From Pictodentalium vernedei (lineage: Eukaryota > Mollusca > Scaphopoda > Dentaliida > Dentaliidae), in assembly GCA_031216915.1 (NCBI GenBank), contig CM062295.1:177644927-177708926 (forward strand): DNA of 64,000 bases, written 5' to 3'. A program made the position numbers and the translations under genes. The notes below the pieces were generated by a model that saw only the letters and a list, made by a program, of their open reading frames with translations, was not told where the DNA came from and searched no databases. Each line of letters starts with the position of its first letter. Positions within the stretch are counted from its first letter, which is position 1. Shown in pieces: positions 44,531 through 56,107 of the stretch.

Positions 44531-45285
44531 ACTTGGAGTTCAAAGGGCATTTTCTCAACCATTTGTTCTATTACTATAATGTCACATATTTCACTCACCG
44601 TTACTTTATCAAGATGTACCCACTTTTTGAACAAATCTTTCAGCTGTGTTCCGAACTCTGTGTAGCTTTCTTCCCGTTTCTTCCTAGTAGATCTGAATCG
44701 TTGATGGTATGTTTCATTATTAATGTTGTACCTAGACAATATGGCTTTCTTTATCGCATGGTAATTGTTCGTATCCGTAACATCCATACTGACGACAGCT
44801 GCACGGGCCTTTCCGAGAAAGGGTGCTAACCGAAACGCCCAAATTGTTTTTACCCATTCACACGAAATTGCTGCTCTTTCAAATGTTGTTAAGAAATGTT
44901 CAATGTCCCCTCCCTCTGTCAGTTTTAGAAGTTTAAGTTCATTCGTGAATGATGTTATACTTCGTTCATTGGAATTATCTCCTGTCCGCTTTTCACCAGA
45001 CATCATGGCCTCTATTAACATGCGTCTGTCTAATTCAACCTGCTCCATCCACTTTCTCCTTTCATTCTCTTCTGATACTAATCGTTTCTGCTCTTGTTTA
45101 TGGCGTCGCTCCTCCTCTTCAATGGCCCTTTGTCTCATCATTTCTCTTTCAGCCTTTCTGTCCTCTTCCATGTGTCTGAACATCTCCATGATTTGTTCCA
45201 TCATTTTTATTCCTGATTCTTCCTCTTGATCCTTTCCTCTGGTAACTGGCATATCACAAAGTTTATGGCAACAATCAGTTATCAA
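44347..45285 (-). pseudogene. gag: Gag of the LTR element, truncated
   Basis: 312 codons; a start at 45252 (MPVTRGK) is as likely as the first Met at 45285. An N-terminal Glu/Arg/Lys-rich coiled-coil-like segment (EEERRHKQEQKRL) is followed by a capsid-like region with FTNELKLLKLTEGGDIEHFL and YTEFGTQLKDLFKKW, typical of invertebrate gypsy gag. A CCHC knuckle is present at C286, C289, H294, C299. The frame then meets a stop; a second, damaged knuckle lies downstream before the protease. Confidence 0.85.
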
Positions 45286-45399
45286 ACATTAAAATGCACA
45301 AAAACAGTTTTTCAGCTCTCAATCCCCGCGCAGTTTGCCTACTAGTGTATTTTATATGTTCAGCGCTCACAATGATCCACTGAGGTCTCATTCCATTTG

Positions 45400-45417
45400 A
45401 TCCCATTTCTGACACCA
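45400..45417 (-). promoter_or_regulatory. Primer binding site, tRNA-Leu-like
   Basis: The minus strand reads TGGTGTCAGAAATGGGAT two bases inside the 5' LTR. It matches the 3' end of animal tRNA-Leu at about 16 of 18 positions from memory. Confidence 0.75.
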
Positions 45418-45419
45418 TG

Positions 45420-45721
45420 TGTCACCGGCCGAGTACACACCTCTCATTCAGGCCTCACAGTTCACCCAGAACAACTCTGTACTTAACTACAGACTACTGT
45501 TTTATTAAACCTTACTCATTCACAATATACACTACTCTTTTACATATCTGTCTTCCAAATATATCAGGAAGACATTTGTCAATCTGTCATTCTGATACCA
45601 GCAAAAGATTTATCTCCCACAGAGTGCAAGTTAATTTAATATCTGTGATTCAACACTAGAAGTCAGGTTAAACTTTCTGGTGGAATGTTTGTTATATTGG
45701 CTGGAATGGCGCCCTGCAACA
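45420..45721 (-). repeat. 5' LTR of the Gmr1-like element
   Basis: Same tips as the 39203 LTR. It has lost about 36 bases in the middle and about 6 bases in a TA-rich stretch relative to it. On the minus strand it precedes the primer site and gag, so it is the promoter LTR. Confidence 0.95.
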
Positions 45722-46241
45722 TATGTAATCTTCTCAATGTGTGACTTTTTCGAAAAGAAAATGGTAGCATTTGATGACAAAATAACACACACGCAACAAA
45801 TGTCGAACCCATGATCACTACCTGCGTGTAGTTTCCCCTATAGACAAACTGAGCCTGTTGACAACCATGTCATAAAATGGGTATGGTAATTCATCAGCGC
45901 CCCCCCCCCCCCCCCCCCACCCCCGACATCATGGGACTGTTGATTACCATAGCGCAAAATAAGGGAATTAACCCTTTGAACCCTGGTGGTATCGTCCATG
46001 TCAGTTTAATGGCAACAATTGGAAGACTCCACCTTTGGGACTGCACGTTGAAAATATTGATTGCTCTACCCCACACATTCACTTTGCAGCCATCCTTCAT
46101 GAAGAAGTTGTGAGGTATCATATTATTCATGAGCCGAAAAACGGTTTCTCGGATGGAAAAGGTTAACCTTCTTATCTTATGTACTTATACTACACTTCCC
46201 ATGCAAATTCAAATTCAAATATTCAAATTTAAACATTTACA

Positions 46242-46371
46242 CATTCTAAAATCAGTTGGGTTAAAAATTAACCCAAATCGACTGGATTGAGTGAATATGA
46301 ACCCAATTGGGTTCATATTCACTCAACCCAGTCGATTTGGGTTAATTTTTAACCCAACTGATTTTAGAGTG
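46242..46371. mobile_element. 130-bp palindromic MITE
   Basis: Almost perfect inverted repeat from CA(T/C)TCTAAAATCAGTTGGG inward to AACCCAATTGGGTT at the centre. It interrupts an array unit. Confidence 0.85.
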
Positions 46372-46670
46372 CAATTATATAACTACAGCGTTACAGTGTC
46401 TAATGATGACTCATGTCACTTCCCACGTGTAGTAGTCGTGTACTTCTACTTCCTAGATAACCTGGGTCTGTTGATCACCATATCATAAAGTGGGCGTGTT
46501 AACCTATATATAACTTAATCTATCAGTGTCTCCCTCCAGACGTTGGGACTACTACTCACCATGTTGCAAAATAAGTGTGTTAACCCATCTCATTTATGGA
46601 CTTACATCATATTAACCATACAAATTCAAATCTGTGTGTGTGCCTAGAGATGAATTTGCAAAATATCCTG

Positions 46671-46900
46671 ACCAGGAGCCAATACTATATATAAATCTTT
46701 TACAATTGTTCTTTCTAGAATTATATTTTCTGCTTATTAATATAGCTGACTAAAATGAATCATTAGCATTTTAAAAGATATGGCAATTTGCCACATCTTT
46801 GAAAATGCTAATGGCTCATTTCAACCCATTCAAACTCAAGCCTAGAAAATACAGTTTAAGAAAATACAATTGGAAAATTTTTATAGTATTGGATCCTGGT
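46671..46900. mobile_element. 230-bp palindromic MITE
   Basis: Ends ACCAGGAGCCAATACTATA and (reverse complement) ACCAGGATCCAATACTATA. The inner arms continue imperfectly to a hairpin CATTAGCATTTTxAAAGAT around 46788. It interrupts an array unit. Confidence 0.8.
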
Positions 46901-47375
46901 GTGAATGTATGTGTGAGTCGAGACAATTCGCCCGACGTCCATACGCGACGCCAACACATGGGTTATGTCGCTGTGTAAGTGCGTTGGGTGACCTATCAGA
47001 TCCATGATCGCTACCTACGTGTACGTTTTCCCGTAGATAACCTGGGTCTGTTGATCACCATGTCATAATATGAATACGTTAATTAATCACCTCATCTGGA
47101 CTTCTTGGAACTGTCAATCATCATATCGCAGAATAAGTGTGTTAACGTACATTTGTTTTGTGTACTTACATTATATTATGTGTAAAGTTAAATCTAACAG
47201 CTTATAGCCTGTACTAGTGCATGGCCAGCATGTCTAATGATGATCCATGATCGCTACCTGCGTGTACTTTTTCCCTCTGGGCATGTTGATCGCCATGTCA
47301 TAAAATGGATGTGTTAATTAATCAGCCCAGCCCCCTCCCCCCCCCCCCGACATCCAGGGACTATTGATCATTATT

Positions 47376-48285
47376 ATGCATCACGTTTTTAACATCAGCC
47401 GTGATTGGTTAATTTGACACCTACTATAAGTCATAGTACTGTAGTTTGGGGGCAAAAGACGAGTACTATCGGAATGTTCTTCCCTGGAGACAAGAGAACA
47501 AAGAAAATGTAAGCTCAACTACCATTGATCAGCGTCGATTACGCCCGCTCTGGTTGGAATTTCTCAACACCAAACGCTGGCGCTGTGTCTGATTAATTTT
47601 TTTCGTCACCGAAAGACACAAACTTACCAACAAATATATCATCTGCAGTGGGTGTGTTTTTAATTTTAACTGCAAACAATGAATTCAAAAGAATCAGAAA
47701 TATTAAAAACTCACGTGTTGTTCACCACTTCAGTAAATCCTGAATGTGAGTTACGACTTCAATCAATTATATTTCCACAAGTTCAGTACTCCTCGACCTC
47801 ACTGAGCCTCCGCCTCAAGTTCAAAATAATTTTTTTCCCTCCGCTTAATTCTAGCAACTGTCGTCGTCCAAGAAACATGAATTTAAGTTCCATTAATTTA
47901 TACCACTTATCACACAAGCATTAACAATGAATTATAATATGAACGGCAGGATGCAGTTGCAAACACTGACATTTGGTGATACAGAAACTCCCAAAGCGAC
48001 GGCACTTGTGACAAGTCATTCGAAGAGTCGTCATTCGTTCGAAATGACGTCATGTTTTTGGATTCGACTACATTGTTATTACAAGATTGATGGCATGTTG
48101 CAGTTAACGCTTAACAATGAAAGTTATTTTTTGTTCGGCATAATAAAATAATTAGAACGTTTCTTTTCATGTTCTATTGGTCGATAGTACCTGATTTTGT
48201 GTGATTTCTGAAATAAAACCTGAAGCAGCTTGGTACTATCGACCGATAGAACATGAAAAGAAACGTTCTAATATTATAATATTTC
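47376..48285. mobile_element. About 0.9-kb insertion in the array, class unknown
   Basis: Array similarity stops at GATCATTATTAT and resumes at ATTTCGCAAAATAA. In between lies unrelated sequence whose right end is a hairpin: ATTAGAACGTTTCTTTTCAT opens the 48151-48191 arm, and 48232-48272 is its complement with 40 of 41 matches. No matching terminal repeats and no protein recognised. Confidence 0.55.
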
Positions 48286-48603
48286 GCAAAATAAATTTGT
48301 TGTCTATCTTATTTTATGTACCTATACTGTATCTTCTGTATAAATTCAAATCCAACACCTCACAACTAATATAACTACATATAACGATGTTCCATGAATG
48401 CAACCTGAGTGTACTTTTTACCTCTAGATAACCTGGGACGGTTGATCAGGATGTAATAAAATAGATGTGTTAATTTATCAGCCCCCCACCCCGCCCCCTA
48501 CGAGACATCTTGGTACTGTTTATCACTATGTCGGAAAATAAGTGTGTTAACCTACCTCACTTTATGTATTTATATTACGTTACCTATACAAATTCAAATT
48601 AAA

Positions 48604-50673
48604 CTAGACTTTATGATTCTGGAGAATCATGGCTTTTCCCGATTAGATTCCATGATTTTTCTTGACCCCACAGTGTCTGATGAATTGTTTTTAACTGTCT
48701 CACTAAAGTTCCTTCATTGATGTTATGAGAAAGATGAGTATAGTAGTCTCAAATGACTCGGTGTGGAGTTGATAAAAATATGTTTAGGTAAAACCCATCA
48801 TTAATGGTAGAATGACTTAATATCAATATCAATGTTTCCCTATCAGTTTTGCGTCCGGTAAAAGAAGTTACGTTTCTCTGTGGCATTTCCATTTGATGTT
48901 GTTGGTGTCCAAAAACAGACTATTTCCTCAATTGTTTTTACATTTAGCAGCCCATGAAGGGTTAACAAATGCCTACCAGAATAATTGATCCATGCAACTG
49001 GTTATATGACACCAAGACCTATCAACGGCCATTTTCTCTTGAAAACCCCACAAAATGTTTGTAGAAATCCAGGGAAAACGATTTTTTAAGCTTTTGATGG
49101 GTATCCCTGTTAAACCTCCCCAACAGGGGTTAACGCTTGGCTTTTTGAATACCTTTATTACTTACAAAAATGGTCCTTTGTGAATTCCACTTCAAACAAA
49201 GGAGATTATGTTTATCTCTCATGTATACATTAGGTGCTGTGCGTGTCTGAAAACAGTCCCATGTTAACAACATTACGATGCTTGGCAGCTTGTAGATGGT
49301 TAAAAAACGCTCACCGGAGTATTTTGTCCATGCAACTTGTAATGCCACATAAAGACCTACGAATAGTCAATTTGTCTTGAAACCCTACAAGTTACCGTTA
49401 GGGAAATTCCCAGAAAATGGGAATTTAAAGCTTTCAAGGGATATCTCTCTTTAGCCTGCCCTAAATGGGTTAAGACGTCGACTTTTGAATACCCTTACTA
49501 CTTACAAAAATGTTTCCGTATAAATTGTACGCGCGATAAAAGCAGGCACTTTTCTTTGTGGTGTACCCTTTGGGTGCTGTTGGTGTGCAAAAACAGCCCA
49601 TTTTATCGCAATTTTGAACTTCAGCAGCCCGGGGAGGGTTAAATAATGCTGACCGGAATATTTTGTTCATGCGACTTGTAATGTCACACCAAGACCTGCA
49701 AATAGCCGATTTTTCTTGAAAACCTACAAGATGTTGTTAGAGAAATCCACAGAAAACGGGTATTTCAAGATTTTAATGGGTATCTCTCTTTAACCAGCCC
49801 AAAATGGGTTAAGACGTCAAATTTTGAATACCCTTACCACTTTCAAAAATATTTTCCGATCAATTTTGCGTCCGATAAATGAAGGCCCCTTTCTCTGTGG
49901 TATATCGTTTGGGTGCTGTTGGTGTCTAAAAACAGCCCATTTTATCACAATTTTTACGTTTAGCAGCTCGGGGAGGGTTAACTAATGCTGACCGGAATAT
50001 TTTATCCATGCAACTTGTAATGTCACACCAAAGCCTAAGAGTGACCAATTTTTCTTGAAAATCTACAAGACTCGTTTAGAGAAATCCACGGAAAACATGA
50101 AGTTTTGAGCTTTTTGGGGGTATTGCTGTTTAACCAGCCCAAAACGGGTTAACACTTGGTTTTCTGAACACCCTTATTACTTACAAAAATGATCCTCGGT
50201 GAATTCCACTTCCAATAAAGGAAGGTATGTTTACCTCTCGGGTATCGTTTGGGTGCTGTGGAGGACTGAATCCGGCCCATTTCATCAAAATTTCGATGTT
50301 TGGCAGCCTGTGGAGGGTTACCATATGCATCGCCTAATATGGCGTGTGTATCAAAGGTTGTGTCATAGGCAGATCTAGTAATTATGAATATTTTAAAAAA
50401 ATCCTAAAGACGTGTTTCGAGAAAGTGCCGATAAACCCCAATTTTGGCAGTTTTTTGCCAATTCTGGCGAAATAAGGGTTAAATCGAAAATTCCGCTTCG
50501 GTACATTTTTAGATTTTTTGCCACCCTATGCATGTGCCAAATTGTGTGAAAATCGGTTCGAAAATGGCTTCTGAATCGTACGGACAAAAATGTGTGGAAA
50601 AAAAAAAAAAAAAAAAAAAAAATAATAATAATCCGTAGAAAAACAATAGTCTTTTCCAGAGGGAAAAGCCTAA
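48604..50673 (-). mobile_element. Helitron/Helentron-like element, copy 2 (5 units)
   Basis: Same ends as 11267-12629: minus-strand palindrome ATGATTCTCCAGAATCAT (48613-48630), AAAGT, CTAG (48604-48607) followed by T; the other end is TTAGGCTTTTCCCTCTGG. It contains five units of about 338 bases (similar points near 48908, 49245, 49582, 49922 and 50263) versus three in copy 1. An A-rich/ATA run (50600-50632) sits where copy 1 has (ATA)n. It appears inserted in the 45.8-48.6 kb array, whose CATGGCCA block may resume at about 50698. Confidence 0.65.
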
Positions 50674-51829
50674 CAACTCACGCCTTATACACATCTGCAT
50701 GGCCACAGCGTTTAATTGCACTGTTTTCTCATACACCAAACGGCCGTTGATTCTCAAATCACAAACCATTATTCATCTAGCTTAGTCTGGTGGTCGAATT
50801 ATCAAATCCACCGAAAGTCTGAGTTGGAGGAGTAACGGTTGTACTATCAGTGGTAACATCTAGTACAACACGATCGCGATTCCTGCGTCACCCCACATGC
50901 TGTTAGCCAGCTATTAATCTCAAATTACAAACTATCATTCCTCTGGCTTGGTTTTATGATGGACTTGCTAATTCCACCGTGAAACTAAGTTGGAGGAATG
51001 GTGGCTTGTACTATCCATGAGAACATCTAGTATAGTACGGTCGCGATTTCCTGCGTCACTCCACATGCTGTGAGTAGTGCCGCCGAGAGAAAATACGGGC
51101 CCCGGGGGGATCAATTAGATGGTACCACCTGGGCGGCCCCCCTTGTTTCAAACCCAACTTACCAAGGACCCATGAAAATATTCACCCTTCCCCCGACCGA
51201 TATCTATTATGACTCAATTGCCTCTCAAAGACTAGATTGGGTTACACGAAAGAATAGTAAGAAAGGATATAATATATTGAATCAACCGAACTTATTGTTC
51301 ACGTCACTTTAACTGGCACATGATAAAGCATTTGGACATACTCTAGTGCATACAGATGGTACATTGAGGATAAAAATAACTGCAAGCTGCAGCCGCACGA
51401 CTGCATCTTGCAGTTAGTTTTATCCTCTTTGACCCACGATATATCTAATAACTTAGACAGTTCTTGAAAGGAAAATATGCTGTGTCATGTCTCTGTGGCC
51501 GTGACAGGGATGTGGCGACAGGGGGTGGGGGGGTCTCCCCAGCTAGGAGTATTTTTTTCAATAGTTGGAAATTCTGAGGTCAAAAATCAAATAGTTGGAA
51601 ATTCAATAAATTAACATTGTTCATGAAAAATATTAAAATTCCAGCTAATGATGAGAAATTTTGATCTTTTATTTCCAACTGGAAACTTGAGTTTCAAATT
51701 TCCTACTCTAAAATTGACATGGCCTCAGAATTTCGACTCAGACATCAATCCGGTAATTTTTCTGACCCAGACACATTATAAATGATGCTTTTTCCGTTTC
51801 AGGACTAGTGAAAATTTTCAGAAGGGTTC
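50674..51829. other. Unassigned; hairpin at 51366-51427
   Basis: GAGGATAAAAATAACTGCAAG pairs with CTTGCAGTTAGTTTTATCCTC around a small loop. Two related segments (TCAAATTACAAACxAT...ATCTAGTAxA) near 50755-50875 and 50930-51045 form a diverged direct repeat of about 180 bases. No gene recognised. Confidence 0.6.
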
Positions 51830-52029
51830 ATAACCCTTTACCCAACTCAGACGATTTCAAAATTCATTATTTTGAATATCATTTTTTTTTATAAATTTCA
51901 ACAAAACCATATCATGTGACCCCTCTTTGGAACGAGCTCGACAAAGAGGGGTCATATGATATGGTTTTGTTGAAATTTTTCGAAAAATAATACTTTTTCA
52001 GCAGCTGTATTACGTGGGTAAAGGGTTAA
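51830..52029. mobile_element. piggyBac-type MITE, copy 4 (damaged)
   Basis: Left edge ATAA (TTAA mutated), then CCCTTTACCCAAC; right edge GGTAAAGGG TTAA at 52026-52029. Arms AAACCATATCATGTGACCCC match copy 3. The central palindrome has lost its right inner part (TTTGGAACGAGCTCGA pairs only at AAAGAGGGG). Confidence 0.8.
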
Positions 52030-53150
52030 AAGTTATCACCTAGCGCTGCAGTGCAACCACCTATCGAAACCACTCACAGTTGGAATTTACACCGGTGGTT
52101 TGGCCGATACAGAACTCAACGCGACGAACACGGAAATCGCTTTGTTTACCCTCGCTGCCTATGACCTTGCACAGATTAAAATCCAAGATGGCAGTTTCGA
52201 AAGAGGCTTTTTAAGATAAAACAACTCGGCAATCTAGCTTTCAATCTTTTGAGGGCACAGAACTTTTGGGTCATATGATTTCCGATATCACCACGAGCAA
52301 ATCCAAAAGTTCATACTGCACTTTTGTTTGTTTCGGTTTCGACTAACAATTCAGAAGCTATACATCTCACTCGCTATCCGACAATCTTAAGGTCATCACC
52401 AATCTTAACACCCCACCCCATTCCACCCTGGAAATGAACACGCCTACGTTCTCCATTTTCTTACATTTCAAATTATTACCATTATTTCTACTTTCACTAT
52501 ACCTAGGAAACGAAATTGCCGCGGAGTATACAAGAATCAGCTTGTTTTTCCGCCAGGTGGTACATCTCTCCGTCCGTTTGGATAGATATTCAATACCCTG
52601 AACAATGAGTTAGCCTGAAAATTAGGAATCTGTCATTTGCAGAATGAGGTTCCCAGAGGGTGGCTTTACTGATGCCGTCCCATGAAGTGGACTAGAATCC
52701 TCCAATTTATCCTCTAGATACAACTTTCTGCTCAGGCCTGAGAACTTGATTCAGACCGCTGTGTAGGGTATCATCACTAAATGCACCCGCTGGATACCTC
52801 ATTTGGCAGATTACAGGCTGCTTATTTTCAGGTTTGGCGATAAGACATGTGGCCTAGTACAAAGGGTTTCCTCTGTCCTTGATGTCATTGAGTGATGTAT
52901 TCCAAGGTTGACCACATGACAGTCAACAAATTTATGGTCGAATAAAAGGTACGTTGGGTATTGTTTAGTCTCCAGGTCACACTATTTCCGAAGAGTGTTT
53001 GTGCGTGTGTGTGTGTGTGAGGGTGTGTGTGTGGGGGGGGGGGGGGGGTAGGTGGAGATTTCTATATCTGCTGCGAGAAATCTTGACATGTGATGCCACA
53101 AGGCAGCCATTTTACCAAAGATAAAATGTATTTCGCTTGCGATCCACATT
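52030..53150. other. Unassigned; GT and G runs
   Basis: No gene recognised. (GT)n occurs at about 53003-53033, followed by 16 G at 53033-53048. Confidence 0.6.
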
Positions 53151-53154
53151 GAGT

Positions 53155-55985
53155 GACTGAGTTGTATCAATATAGGATACGAACAGTCGATGCGCGTGGG
53201 GGTGTAGGCATATATATAAAAGACAACATTTCATTCATTATTAGAGAGGGTCTAACCGACTTTATTGAACATGTCTTCGAATGCCTTGTCATTGAACTCA
53301 ATCCTGGCACCAAGCACTCATCAATAGTCGAGTGTATTTATCGACTTAACACAGCGCCCCTCCCTGATGATGATGCTTTCCTTCAGAAAATCAATAATCT
53401 CACGAACAAGTAAAGCTCGAGCCATGAGACATCATATATATTCGGAGACTTTAACATAGACGTATTGAATGTTCACCACCACTCTCAAACAAATTCATAT
53501 ATCGAAAACGTATTTCAGTGTGGATCCATCCCTGTCATCACCAGACCAACAGGCGGCGCGATGGCTCAGTGGGTAGAGGTGAAGGCTGCAAGCCGAGAGG
53601 TCCTCGGTCCGAACCTCACCTGCTGCAACCGAGGCAAGACACTTTACCCCCATTGCCCACGTGAGGGCACGATGGCATTGTTTACTAAGGCGTACTGCAC
53701 GTCGATGGTGCACTTGCTTTCAGCAAATGGTAACCCGTCTTGTGTGGAGTTAGTATGTTGGGAAGCCTGACAGTTGTTCGCCGTTGCTCGGTGGTTCTCT
53801 CCGGGTACTCCGGCTTCCTCCATCCGTAAAACTTCCGACACGATGTGACCCAGGCTGTCAAAAGGTCGTTAAACCCCAATAAATAAATAAACAAATAGAC
53901 CAACGAGAGTCACTAACCACTCAGCGACCTTAATTGACCACATTCTTACAAATAATTTGTTGAACTACAAAGCCGGAATTCTAATAACTGACATCTCAGA
54001 TCACTTCGGCACCTCCATTGTCTAGCTTCCAAAACAACAGAAGTTAAGGCAAGAACAGACTAGGAAAAGAATTTTTCGCGTCGCAATATCGAGTTATTTA
54101 TAACCTACCTCGAAACTAGCGACTTTAGTCGGAAGTATACAACTGTATAAAGTAATCCAAGCCTTTGACAGGTTCATTAATATTTATTTGAAAGCCTACG
54201 AAAAGGTTTCCCATTAGTAGATACAAACAAAATAAATAGACTCATCAAACGCGAACCGTGGGTGACTTCCGGTATGGTTAAGTCATTGTTTACAAAAAAA
54301 CAAATTACATGTACAAAAACTAAAACACCCGTCAGAAGAAAATATGCAAAGCTATAAACAATATTGTTGTATATTCAATAAACTGAGGCGTAAGTACAAA
54401 AAGCTTCACTATGAAAACATTCTTGAAAAAAAATAAGAATACAAACTTGGGATACACTCAGACACTCAATTCGCAGGTCCAAATCAAGAAGTCAGCTTCC
54501 AACCACATTCAAATACAAACGACTTTTTTATCATACTTCATGTTGTAGCCTCACTTAACCGTATTTTCAACCTTTCATGCTCAACTGGTGTGTTCTCGGA
54601 CAACATGAAAATATCAAGGGTAGTTCCGGTAATGGCGACTCACAACAATTATCGACCGATCGTCATCTTACCTGTATTTTCAAAGCTGCTAGAGAAACTA
54701 ATGGCTAAACGATTAATTAATTTTCTTGATACGTACGAAATTCTCAGTAAGAACCAATATGGATTTAGAAAAAAGACGTACAACCACTCATCCCATAATG
54801 CAGATACTAAAATTTGTAGCTGAAGAAAACGATAAATTGACAAAGGATTCAACTCAAACAATATTCATTGATTGTCGAAATTCTTTGATTGGATTAGTCA
54901 TAATATTCTTCAGACCATAATGCAATGCTGCGGAATCCGGTGAGTAGGATATCCCTGGTTTGAAAGTTACCTAGACAACAGGCAGCAATGTGTTAGCTAC
55001 CAGTCAAGTGTGTCTTCCCTTCCTTCGCACATCAACATGCGGGGTGCCCCAGGGGTCTGTACTTGGGCCTATATTATTCTTAATTTATGTTAATGATATT
55101 GATGCTGTCTCCTGCTGAGGGTTCTGTCTTTTGCTGATGACACAACTGCGTACATGGCAGGAAATGGCTAATCTATACAAATGGTTCTGCAGCAACAAAC
55201 TTAAAATAAATGTCAATACAAGTAAATATATGCTTCTCCACCCCAAGGTAATGATCTTAAATCAAATCGAATACGACTGAAACTAAATGGACTAGATTTA
55301 AATTGTTGTAGAAGTGGATATAATGAAAAATCAGTGAAATTCCTTGGTGTTAACATTGACGAGAACTTATCTTCAAACACCATATCGAATCCGTGTGCAA
55401 GAACATTTCCAGCGCAATATATTGCCTAAATAAATTAAAGAGACCATTAACATTAAGCGCCCTAAAGTCCCTCCACTGTGCTTTGATAATTGCCTCCTCA
55501 TTTATGGAATAGAGATATATGGAAATGCGGCTAGTACTAGTCGTATTAATGCCCTACAAAAAGGCATTAGGACAATAAACCGAAAACAACACAACAGTCA
55601 TACTGACCATCTTTGTAGAAAGAATAATATATTGAAATTTCCCAACCAACTCAAATTATCAGCTCTCAGTTTTGTACATGACTGACACACTAATAAATTT
55701 CCAGTATCTTTTGAGAATAACTTCCACAGTCTTGAAACAAACACAAGACAAAACGGCCAATTCCAAACACACCGAGGACAACCTTCCCCAACTTACCAGC
55801 CCAATTGCTAACACGTCTATGAAACAATCTCGAAGGAACTGTCTATGGTATTATTGCAAGGGGGAAATTCTGGGCACAATTAATTAATGGATATCTTGAA
55901 TCGTATTCGTCAATGGTACATTGTTCCAGATCTGAATGTCCGGATTGCTGACCTTCACTCTACTTGGAAATACAGTTGATATAGA
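53155..55985 (+). pseudogene. Decayed LINE with endonuclease and RT remnants
   Basis: Starts inside the endonuclease (ARGGVGIYIKDNISF, then FECLVIELN and YRLNTAPLPDDDAF), related to residues 131-195 of the LINE at 57290. A SINE interrupts it at 53551-53896; LTDLIDHIL-like sequence follows. RT motifs are NNYRPIVILPVFSKLLEKLM (54640), QYGFRKK, a damaged GVPQGS-VLGP block (55050) and SFADDTTAY (55125). The C-terminal ALQKGIRTINRKQH block is near 55560. Many frameshifts and stops; 5'-truncated; no poly-A seen. Same broad family as the 57-60 kb LINE but clearly a different, older copy. Confidence 0.85.
53551..53896 (+). mobile_element. tRNA-derived SINE, tail type B, inside the LINE
   Basis: A box ATGGCTCAGTGGGTAGAGG and B box GGTCCGAACCTC (degraded) in the head, the shared GGCAAGACAC body, tail GTGACCCAGGCTGTCAAAAG then TTAAACCCCAATAAATAAA. 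AGACCAAC borders it on both sides (53543-53550, 53897-53904): a clear target duplication. Confidence 0.9.
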
Positions 55986-56107
55986 AACGCTGGGGGAGGG
56001 GGTAGAATACTGTTAATATACCCGTTGGACAGGGTCTCCGCCTCAGGCCTTGCCATCTAGGTCACACGTAGGGGGCTCACGCGAGGTCATGACCAGTGAA
56101 CCATCAA

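Larger units (their letters stand above)
45810..48603. repeat. Degenerate array, about 5 units, with nested insertions
   Basis: Units start at GATCCATGATCGCTACCTGCG-like sequence near 45812, 46408, 47007, 47250 and 48390. Each then has CTGTTGATCACCATGTCATAA, often a C run (45900-45918; 47337-47348), GGGACTGTTGATxACCAT, GCAAAATAAGTGTGTTAACC and CAAATTCAAAT. Insertions at 46242-46371, 46671-46900 and about 47376-48285 interrupt the units. Confidence 0.7.
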
